Notes under the pieces: model-generated
The model's database searches: none
Seen by the model: only the letters and a program-made list of their open reading frames with translations
What the model was told of the DNA's origin: nothing
From: Styela clava
Lineage: Eukaryota; Chordata; Ascidiacea; Stolidobranchia; Styelidae
Reading direction: 5' to 3'
DNA: 64,000 nt
NCBI RefSeq assembly: GCF_964204865.1
Contig: NC_135263.1
Span: 6,636,501-6,700,500, forward strand
Position numbers and translations under genes: made by a program
Shown here: piece by piece, positions 43,101 to 52,700 of the stretch
Layout of the letters: each line of letters starts with the position of its first letter
Numbering within the stretch: position 1 is the stretch's first letter

Positions 43101-44189
43101 GCTTTCCAAATGGCACAACAACATGGACAAATGGAGATTTATGCTGAAATAATTGGAACAGATGCGACACCAAATGATTTACAAAGTATTGCCGTCTATT
43201 TTGAAAACGAGAGAAATTACTTTTTGAGTGGTAAATTCTATTATCTTGCTGGATTATACAACAAAGCAATAAAACACCTTATTAAATCAGCTTTATCTTC
43301 TACCACTGTTGATGAAACTCAAGCTATAGAACTGGGGATAGAAACTGCTTCGAAGTCGAAAGATCAATCCATCGTACAAACATTAATATCATTTTTGGTC
43401 GGTGAAAATGATGGCGTTCCCAAGGATCCAAAGCATTTATTCAGGTTGTACATGTCACTGGATCGATACCATGATGCTGCACAGACTGCAATTATTATTT
43501 CAAAAGAAGAACAGAAGTCTGGAAGCTACGCTAGCGCTCGTGATCTGCTTTTCAGCATGATGAAAGAACTTAAAGATCGTGACATCAAGATCCCTTCTGA
43601 AATGGAAAGTAATTTGCTCATCCTGCATTCATATATACTTGCTAGAAGTCATATAAAGCGTGGTGATCATTTGAAAGCAGCTCGAATGTTGATTAGAGTC
43701 GCAGAAAATATTTCAAAGTTTCCTGGCCATATCGTTCCTATTTTAACATCTACTGTTGTTGAATGTCACAAATCCGGACTACGGGCGAGTAGTTTCAGTT
43801 ATGCTGCAATGCTTATGCGTCCCGAGTATCGAAATAAAATTGATGAAAAATACAAGAGGAAAATAGAACAAATTGTTAGAAAATCTGGTGGTAAAGGGGA
43901 AGATGAAGAAGAACCAGATGCTCCCTGTCCTTTTTGTAATTATTCACTGTCTGAAACAGAGCTTCTCTGTCCCAGTTGCAAAAGTCAAATACCGTATTGC
44001 ATTGGTACAGGTCGTCATATTGTGAAGACTGATATGTGTGTTTGCCCGTCATGTGATTTTCCAGCATTGTATAGCGAATTTCAAAAGTTTCTGGATTCGG
44101 ATCCTACTTGTCCCATGTGCTCTGAAACTGTTCTCGCTGATACTTTGGTGCGCGTAAAAGATACTGAAAAATACTTGAAAAAGCAGTAG
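40146..44189 (+). CDS. WDR19: WDR19 / IFT144, IFT-A core subunit, single exon
   Basis: A 1347-residue protein without coding introns (human WDR19 is 1342). It begins MKRMFSLNRAHGSE like its orthologues. Two WD40 beta-propellers fill about 1-620 (motifs such as DHVIRIWDRHGQ, LLAVSGAKGNLH, TKLPMLGDT, IAYLTSLLEVTV, MNNRAWFYFVGEDG). A TPR-like alpha-solenoid follows (about 650-1240). The C-terminus (about 1260-1335) has paired cysteines CPFC, CPSC, CPSC and CPMC that form zinc-ribbon-like knuckles typical of IFT-A subunits. It acts in retrograde intraflagellar transport and in ciliary import of membrane proteins. An AATAAA lies 16 bases after the stop. The start codon is the first in frame and aligns with the family start. 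Confidence 0.96.
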   Translation: MKRMFSLNRAHGSETSVIFRWQKKLGNYLATTGHDHVIRIWDRHGQIEEEVVLPSPCTGLEWDHDGGALAAICEKSSTLFIWDANQHKVINIDSGAKDGHTHLMWSKTDLCLAVGTSKGNVILYDHKVGRKVPILGKHNKKIVCGAWSYQNKFALGGVDNTVTISDKEGKTLFQFNVRDTPSLMQFSEMKGNTRSDLGENTVSLVVGRKTLYLYNMSDTSNPIELAFQSRYGKIESYRWYGDGYIMIGFSNGYLVVISTHVSEIGQELFQVRNHHDYLSCVTISQSLNAAASCGDSSIRIHDLRELSEITAIINIEDEPKGLKEIQWTDDGQLLAVSGAKGNLHCYLTKLPMLGDTHGTKIAYLTSLLEVTVINPVDGAKPIKIPIDVEPAFIACGPYHIAAGMNNRAWFYFVGEDGAERLKDREYLGTIQSMHLNSDYAAVMFEGKVQLHMLDATSNMEDRETKLFPERDDLGKVTSCDITNEYLIYSTDMGSLHFFSMEDWNQVNVFRHANGIRSIHQDYSGTRLVIVDDQGQGFIYNPVNDALHKIPDFPSNIQGLVWERYPYDKGVFIVYDETNILTYVYHRESLNGPHVNLVGITHLPFSQHPLLLYNGNLSLQLTNGKINTILLDTHSFLKEEETEKDEDSDVLQKNLSLAISLCRWREAWSICASLNKKKLWLRLGMAAITALDLDLAVRVYRCVQDAGMVLSLQQLRDIEDSNLLAGTLASYIGDFELAQELLLNSGTPSAALDMRRDLLHWDTAMQLAQTLDPEQIPFIAKEYAQQLEFTGNYPSALSHYEKGLTRRIEYKQHDEICIDGITRMSIRQGDIRRGVTQAKKSGNRQLKKECAAILESMRQFPEAAELYEEAEFYEKATAVYIRCKNWNKVGELLPNVTSPKLHLQYAKAKETDGKFAEAALAYRNAKDFENEIRVYLDHLQKPDEAVRIVKETGSIEGASMVARFFIRLGDYASAIQFLVLSKCNDEAFQMAQQHGQMEIYAEIIGTDATPNDLQSIAVYFENERNYFLSGKFYYLAGLYNKAIKHLIKSALSSTTVDETQAIELGIETASKSKDQSIVQTLISFLVGENDGVPKDPKHLFRLYMSLDRYHDAAQTAIIISKEEQKSGSYASARDLLFSMMKELKDRDIKIPSEMESNLLILHSYILARSHIKRGDHLKAARMLIRVAENISKFPGHIVPILTSTVVECHKSGLRASSFSYAAMLMRPEYRNKIDEKYKRKIEQIVRKSGGKGEDEEEPDAPCPFCNYSLSETELLCPSCKSQIPYCIGTGRHIVKTDMCVCPSCDFPALYSEFQKFLDSDPTCPMCSETVLADTLVRVKDTEKYLKKQ

Positions 44190-44204
44190 GCATTGCAGGG
44201 CTAA

Positions 44205-44210
44205 AATAAA
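44205..44210 (+). terminator. Polyadenylation signal AATAAA, WDR19
   Basis: AATAAA lies 16 bases after the WDR19 stop codon. If used, the 3' UTR is only some tens of bases long, which is compact for this window. Confidence 0.5.
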
Positions 44211-46761
44211 TATGAACACAACATTCAATGTTCATGTAGCCATCTAATCGTGGAACAACTGAATGTTGTGTGTAACTGTGCATATAACAGAAATTCATAA
44301 GAATTATAATTGAAAAAAATGAAGCTGCTGAATATAGTGTATGGGTGAATAGCAATATGTATCAATTATATATATATGTATAATTCTCCTAAATAATTGC
44401 AGCACTGGTGATGTAAAATTGTTACACTGTTGGTTTGAAGTAAAAGTGCTTTTAAGTTGTCAAATATATCTGAATTCAGTATTTTTATATTTATTCAATG
44501 CTGGGTACTTCTGAGCATCAATGCTTGATGTTGCTATCATTTTGAATGTATTTAGGGGTAGGCCTACTGGTGCTCTTATCTTATTGACTTGACATATTGT
44601 ATTTTTGTATAAAATTTTCGTATGGTATAGTTTTCTGTTTCAAAAACAAGAGAAAAATGTTCCTCTAGTTGTCCACTGGTATTGATAAATGATATGGGAC
44701 AGTGTTTCTAAGAGACTTTTAATATAAATTTGTATGAAATAAGCACAGGTGAAATTATTGTGCCGCATAAAGGAAGCTTATTACATAGGGAAATCGCTGA
44801 CACCTGTTAATTTGCATGTGGAAATTGTGAACTTAAAAGCAGATGGGGATAGGAAATAAATCAGCATTAATTCTGTTCGTCATCAAGTCCTTTGTGTCTG
44901 AATGTACATAAGATAGTTGAAAAATATCAAATAAAATGTAGAGAAACGCGGTCATACTCGTACCTGCGTTCCGCGGGCAACAGACATTTGGGTGGGTTCC
45001 TAATAATAATGAAATGTGCCAGCAAACACTGACTCAGGTTCGCAGTAAATAGACCATATATGAAATTTTGTTACATGCACATTTAAAATCAATTCTCTGG
45101 GCAAGCACGAAACGCACATCGTACTTGTCAACTCCCGCATTGCAATCGCAGTTATTTTCGGTGCACTCAGTGGATTGAGAATTACATTCAAAATTCCATC
45201 CATATATTGAATATCCCCGACAAAATAATTGACTAATATAAATAGGGAGTATATATCAGTCACGGTAATCACTTTGGTTAGGTGGCACCCACGAGTTGTT
45301 TCAGCTCGGGTATCGGTTGTCCGTAGAAACATCAACAGCTGCTTTTGGCTTGAGTTGTGTTTGTTAGAGCACTTCAATAGGTGCTGGAAATCAATGATAA
45401 GATATGCTTATTATTTTTCTTTTCTCATTGGGATTGTCTGAGACAATCACTGATCGAGTACCGGTACAGGAGTCTGGAAGTTCTGTGTCTTGCCCAGTTT
45501 CCTGATTTTTCTGTGTTCGTTTGTATGCTTGTTTTCAGTACCGTAAGGAATAGGGCCGTTCATGAAATATATTTTATTCTTCTCATTTTGGTAATTGCAG
45601 AATTGTGGGTTGCAGTTGACTATACTGCCTGATAGCTATATACTGATAAGGGTAGTTACTGGTATATGTTTAATTTGTATTGGATCAGCTTTTAAGTGTC
45701 TTCTTACCTCCTCAGCACTCAAGAACAATGGAACTTTTTTGCTAGGTACGATAATTATTAATATTACCTTATATTATAGCCTTTATAGGCTATTAAATAT
45801 TTGTAGGCTTTTATCAAATTATTTTGTAATGCTGTAAATGAAATTAATAAAAATTGTTACCATTTTCAGTTCTACTCATACTCAATATGCAATCATTGTA
45901 TGCTAAATCTTATAATAATCTGTAATCAAATTCCTGAAGAATAGTATACAAATATACTGGGAGAACTGCATGGTCAGTTCGTCACAATTACAGAGCAATA
46001 AAAAGTAACATGTTACCATTTAGTGAATATTTCGGTCATTCATTTATTATAATAATGAAATTATTCAATAGATTAAATCATATGAAGCTTTAGAAAGTTT
46101 TCAGAAATGCTCAAACAATATCTGATTCATAATTTGTCCAGAAAACTAAAGATATAACCATATTTTTTATTGTATAATGCTTGGGTACCTATTGAAATTG
46201 ATTCCTCTGCCATTTTTCTCTCTCACGAGTGTTCCAGTTTAATCAATTATTATTTATTTAACAGATTCAATAAGAAGCAATTTTGGATTAGCTGCAGTAT
46301 ATTCTGATATATCGAATATAGCTACATGTTGAACCTTAATTTTCAATAAAAAAGTAAGGGTGAAATAACTTTTATGTTACATCCATCAATTTCCCATTTC
46401 ATTTCATAAATGTGGTTTATCAAAAAAATATAATCAAAAGTAATTTAAAACAATGCATGACCTATCTATAATCATTCACACTGGGATTCATAAAAGGGAC
46501 TTTCTGAGAGAGGAGTTTTTTCAGTAGAATTTTCATCGCTTGAATTTCCATCACCTATGGATGATGATGGAATGTCACTTAGCAAACTTCCAACTCATCA
46601 TCCTTTACTGCAAAATAGCATCGTTTAGTGTTAACAAAAAAATTTCAGAATTCTATTTCTTGGTTAGAAACACTTTGCACTTCATCATCATATAAAAATT
46701 TTCTCATAATTCACTTATTGTGATATTTATGCACGACTAAAGATCAGAACTTCATTTCTAT
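44211..46761. other. WDR19-CFAP46 intergenic region
   Basis: No gene recognised. Open frames of 70-125 codons at 45000-45840 on both strands show no family motif or conserved-looking splice framing. It probably contains the CFAP46 promoter; a half X-box (GTTACC) occurs near 46013. Confidence 0.35.
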
Positions 46762-46776
46762 AAAATTTATTTACAG
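46762..46776 (+). promoter_or_regulatory. Candidate 3' splice site directly before the CFAP46 start
   Basis: AAAATTTATTTACAG ends at 46776, six bases before the ATG. This implies a 5' UTR intron or a trans-splicing acceptor. Such a short outron end-to-ATG distance is typical of spliced-leader acceptors. Confidence 0.5.
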
Positions 46777-46782
46777 GATAAT

Positions 46783-49700
46783 ATGGATGCCAATATTAGA
46801 CAGCTTTTGGCAGCTTCAAATGCTGTTGGAAATGAAGCAGACTCTCGCACACATCTTTTGCAGGCGTATAAATTATTGGATGCTGCAAATAAAGAAAGTG
46901 GTCAGACTGCAGATTCAAGTCCTTGTGGAGCTGACTTGTATGTTATTGCAGCAGAAATTGCGATCAGATTGCATGAAAGTAAAGTGGCGGAAGGTGCTCT
47001 CCAAATGTATTTCCAAGGTACACAACTCACGGATCAATTTTTATGTAGAGCATATCTTTGCAAAGCTCAATTACTTTCAAGCAAATCACCCAACTCATCT
47101 TCTGACCTGGATTCAGCTGTTGTTTTTCTGCTGAAGGCAATCAGTTTTGCCAAAGACAAACCCAGATATCACTTCATCGTTTATAATGCCTCTGTTTTAT
47201 TTTGGCAAATGGCAAGACCATTTTTAAGACCAGGGTATCGAGGCCTACTGCATCTAAGTCTTCAACAAATTGTTAAAGCGTTGAATGAAATTGATGACCC
47301 TGATTATGACTGGAGAGCAACACTCATGATTTCTCTTGTTGAGAGCTTAGTGGATGCAGGAAAAACAAAAGAAGCTGTTGCCGCGAGTGAAACTGCTGCT
47401 GAATTTACATTGAAGTATGCCAAACTTCGATTTAAAGATGTTTTTAAATTACAAATTCAGCATAAATTGGTAGAGCAAAATAAACTCACTAAAAGCGTTA
47501 ACAATATACCAGAGTTTTTAGCATTTTTGAAATTGCAAAAACTGAAACGAAATCTTAGTAAAGCAAATGAAAGTGATAAAAAAATAGACTTGAATAAAGA
47601 GCTGTCTTCACTTGTTAATCTGGTGAACCAAACAGGATCAAGGTCACTCGGATCACCCACTTTGGCGGGAAGTCGAAAGAAAAGTGGGCAGGCCACTGAA
47701 AGCAGTGTGGATAGCCTTTCTCGTGTTTCAAGTGTAAGTCCTCAAAGACGGCGTTCTCGGACAATGTCAAAAGCAAGTTTAGATATTCCAATTGACCTAA
47801 TGAGTGAAATGGGAAGAGACCTACTACCAAATCTTCTACTGGAATTAGCAAGATATTGTGCAGATTGTGGAGAGGTGAAACTTGCAAGAAAATGCATTGA
47901 ATCTCTTGACGTTATAGAAACAGATCCTGGAATTGATCTGGAAATTGAATGTTTAAAGTGCTATTTGATCGTCAAAGATTTAGGTGATATGGAAGAAGTC
48001 TACACCCAATCATCAGTTGATGTTCGACTCTTTGCTGTGAAGCGCATGGATCAAAACATTCAAAATGCAACTCGATCAGGTAAGGCCCATGTTGTTCAAG
48101 CAGCTTGTGCCACTCAATGGAACCTTTGCTTACCACTTTTGCAAACTAACTTACGTAAGCATGTAAGAAGACCTCTCACACTAGTCGCTCAATCGTTAGA
48201 AGATATTGCTTCATTAGAAATTCAGCTGAGATGTCAAGTTCATACAGAACTGGCAAAATGTGAAGAAGATGTAGAACAAGTTGAAGCAGCTTTACGTCAT
48301 ATTCGAAAAGCTTTACAATTGGACCAATCCGGGTTATATCACCAACGTCTGCACACTATGCTCAGAAGACTTGAATTGAGCACTCAATTATATCAAAGCC
48401 CTGAAACACCAGAAGATTCTGCTGCTGTCATTATTGAACAAGCTCGAAAAAGTGCTGATTCCGGTAGTGTTAGGATGAAGCGATCATTACTTGTTAAAGC
48501 TGGTCTTGCATTGGCACCGGACGCATTTCAATATGTTTTAGACAGTGAAGGTGAAGTTAAAGTCGCTGGTCAAAAAACTTTATCAATTGTCCAACTCTTG
48601 GGTTCTACAGCATTTCAGTGGCAAAAGTGTGTAAAAAAGGCAGCAGGGCACCTGAAACGATTAGGGGATGAAAATGATCGAGAGCGTGCCAGGTTATGGG
48701 GTGATCTTGCTAAAGTAGCAAGAGGACAAGAAGTCTGGGACGTTTGTCGTGTTGCAGCAAGGTTTTGCTTACTTTACGATGATGGTCGTTGGGAAAACTC
48801 GAGATCATCACCAGAACAAATTCACACGTCGAGTGTTCCAACTAGTGCTGAAGCTCCAAAATCCCAAGAAGCAACTTCAGATGCTGCTCCTGTAACACAA
48901 AATCAAGTAGCTGTTACTAGTTCCACTGATCCAGTAGATAGAACGCATTTACATGACACTGATCTGTTGAGAATGCTTGCCGAAGTACATTTTATTAACG
49001 GTGAAGCTCTGGTTCATCTACTTCAATGCCAGGGTCTTAAGCTGAATCAGGCACCTAGATTTCCTACCGATGCTCATCAAAGACCAAAAAGTAGTGCTGG
49101 TTTCAAGATGGCAGAGATTGACCCTGATTGGATGACTTATACTGAATGGATTAAGCTCTTAAGTAATTCATCAACAAGATCCTTTTTGCGAGCAATTGAA
49201 CTCGGTGTGAGGTTACGTGAATCGTGGATTGTATGCAGTGGCACAGCTTACTTGTGGAATTATAATAAGCATTTGATTTCTGATGGTCAACTCTCACATC
49301 TGATTGAAGTATTCGAAGCAGCTCTAACAGGTCTTAGGGCGATTGGACATTCAAGTGAGATCGTATTGCTGGTGAGAGTCTGTAACTTGATATCACAAGG
49401 TTTATTACGACCATGGCTTGTTTCAAAACCTCCAACGGATCCAAGTGCTGACCCTTCTCCAGATGCTGGTTCTTCAAAACCTCCAAGTAGAAAAAAAACT
49501 CCCGGCAAAGATAAACCTTCAACAGGTGCAAGTGGAGCTGCATCCATTGTAGTAGAACCAGAGTCACAGGATGATTTGAAAAAAGCTTTGGAAATAACTG
49601 AATATGCACTAGATGTTACTCGAGGAGGCGCCAAAAAAGATATTGTTCCAACAGCTGTGAGGCAAGAAATTCTATCTACCTGGGTTCTTCTTAAGCAAAT

Positions 49701-52700
49701 GCTGCAACAACAAATTGGAGCAGGTCTGGGAGTTGAAAATGAGCTTATCCCATCTCAGAGAGATATGACAAAGGCATTAATTATGCTTGAGATGCATACT
49801 CTCAATAGAAACGGTATGATGGAATTAACAGTACCTGCTTTGAATGAAGCAGCAGAAGCAACTGAGAATTGTGAATGGGATGATCCGAGTATAGAATTAG
49901 AAGTTTGGTCCCGGCTTGCATTTCTATCGCATTGCAATAAAGAACATGATCTGGTTGTTAAATGTGCGAAAAAGGGAATTGCTTTTGAAACCAGCATTTT
50001 GAAGAATAGTAGAAGGGGAAAAATGGATAAAACTGGTACAAAAAGTGATTTTGAGATGCTAAGTTCTGTGTCATGCATTCTAGGAGAAAGTATAATGACT
50101 ACTGTCCTTAATAATCCTTACGCTAGAAGGCAAGCAATGGATGCATTTGAAGCGAGTGCTCGATTTGCGGATTTGGCAGGCAATTATAAGCTTGTCATGT
50201 CTGCTTGTTCATGGTGGTGGAACGCTTGTTTACCACTTATGTCGTCTTCTATTGAACGTGAGCTACTGCGTCAACCATTGAATAATCTTCTTCACTATGT
50301 TACTTCTACTGCAACCAAAATGAAGGCTTTCATTGAAATGCAAGAAAAAGAAGAGGCAGCTAGCAAGGCTGTGCAGACCACACAGATAGAAAAATTACCG
50401 GCAGAGCAAGATAGTCATAACTCATTGCGTGCTGCAATGTATGGAGTTCTTTTTCAAACCTATACAGACAAAAACCAATGGGAGGAAGCTCTCAGTTGTA
50501 TGGATCAAGCAATTCAACATATGCCACGTACAAAACATAGATTACCAATTTTCAAAAACAGGATAATGGTCAAAGCAAAACTTGGCCGTAGTGTTCATGC
50601 TGATATAGCGAAGTTCCGTGAAGAATCGGAAGAGTATGTTGCTCACATGTGGCATCGTGTTGCAATCTCTTCACACGAGCAACTTCAACAATTAGGATCT
50701 TATCAAAAAGCGATCGAGTCTCTTCATACTGATGTCAACTTGTGGAAAAAAGTAGACTATCTCTCTGAACTATCTACGTGGCTTTACTGCAGTGAATACC
50801 CACTTGATGATTCAGTAAATATACTGGAATGGGCAGTAGATATTTTGTTTAGTATGAAGTTTGAAGAATTGCCAAAAGAAGAAAAAGTTTCACCTGCAAA
50901 AGGAAAGAGAAAAACACCAGGAAAGACACCTGCTAAAACTCCTGCATCAAGAGGTTCTCCCAAGACAAGAGACACTAAAAGAAGTGTGAAAATAGATGAA
51001 AAATCACGACCAGAGACAAAAGATACCGCCAAGAGCGTAGAAAACAAATCAGCTAAAAATGAAGAAAATCTGGATGAAATTGTTCCTATAGAAAAAGAAG
51101 TCATTATTGGACTAGAAAATGCAAATATTGAATTGAAATTTAATGAACTCAACAGTGTACGTCAGCTAGAAGTATTGATCAGAACCCATGTGATGTTAGC
51201 AACGATTAGTGGTCGAGGATCATCAAAACATAAGTCATATATCCTACTGGCTGCTGGTTATATCATAAGACTGTGGGAAATTGCATTAGCAGCTGCTGGT
51301 CCACTTGTAAGTCAGCTTCCAAAGATTGAAGACAAACCTGGCAACCCTCCACCTGCAAAAGAGAAACAAAAAGGCCCACTTGAAGCTTTACCAAATAGCA
51401 CAATTGAGTGGGCAAATTATATTGTCCCAGAGGACATTATTAGAGCGTTTTCATTCAATCAAGGTGACACAGCGATAAGTACAAAAACCATCACTAAGCC
51501 AGCTTTAACAATCCACTATCTTGAAGAATTACTGAATGAATTATGCTTTTTAGGATACAATCACCTATCAATACCAGTGCTTTGCCTTGCTGATACTATA
51601 ATTCTTGGAATATTCGAAAGTGAAAGTTGGAGCAATTTAATGTGCTTGCATAAAATCCAAATCTGTTATGATCTTGGCCTTGTAGAAATTGCTAAGAAAT
51701 GGGAAGTCAAATTGAGTGATGTATTCTTGCCATTGGAAGAACAATCAACATTTATTCAAGAGTGTGAACTTATGGATCAGCATGCAAAACAAGTTCAATA
51801 TGAAGAAGCAAGATTAAAAGGTAAAGCATTGGTTGCAAAAGAAGCTGGAGACAATACTTCGCAATTGTCTCATGCTGGATCGGAGCCTATCACACTTCAG
51901 GGTAGAAAAATTAAAGGGATTTGCATGAGGCTGTTATGGATGGAAAAGGGAATGGTGCTTTTAGGTTTAGGATATCATCAGAGAGCGAGAGAACTTTTTA
52001 ATCAAGCAATGAGAGCTGCAATTGCTGTAAATGACCAAACGCTTATCGGTGATATATATCTAGGAATGGCACAACTATCAATTCAAGAATCCAACCTTGG
52101 ACAAAGTATGAGATTCCTTAAGAAAGCACAAGATGTGGGAGGAGATGAAAAATACTGGTATAAAGTGGTTTTGATGTTGGCAGACTCCATTGTACTCGAT
52201 CCTGATGTAACACCAGCTAAGAGAAAAGAAGCCAGCAAATTGCTAAGAATAGCAGTGGAAACTATGGAAATACTGAAAATGTTGAGGCCAACCAAAAAGA
52301 GCACAATATCATATATAATAAGTATGATTCGATCATATTCAGCTTTTATGAAATTTGATATTTTGCTTCTGAAAGACGGGCCCATGGAAAGACAGGTACA
52401 CACTAATTTGTCAAAGTTAGATGAGGCAGAAAATATTCTCTTTTCATGTGGATATATCAGAGAGGCTGTTCAACTTTATCAAAAACATGCATTCATTTGT
52501 TTGAAATTATGCAACAAAACATCTGTATTAGAAGAACAACATTCATTTCTTCTTAATGGACTTGAAAAACTAGAGCATGCAGCTCAAATAATGTCTGAGT
52601 TATATACAGAAGTATCATCGGGATTTGCCGATATTAATGATAATCCTAGTATTAGTCTGCCGATTGCTCGAGAATTATGCAACACTTTACTTAGCCTTGC

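Noticed and set aside
45000-45840. Overlapping frames of 70-125 codons as small genes upstream of CFAP46
   Set aside because: No family motif and no signal of a shared coding frame; frames on both strands are of the length expected in this sequence.
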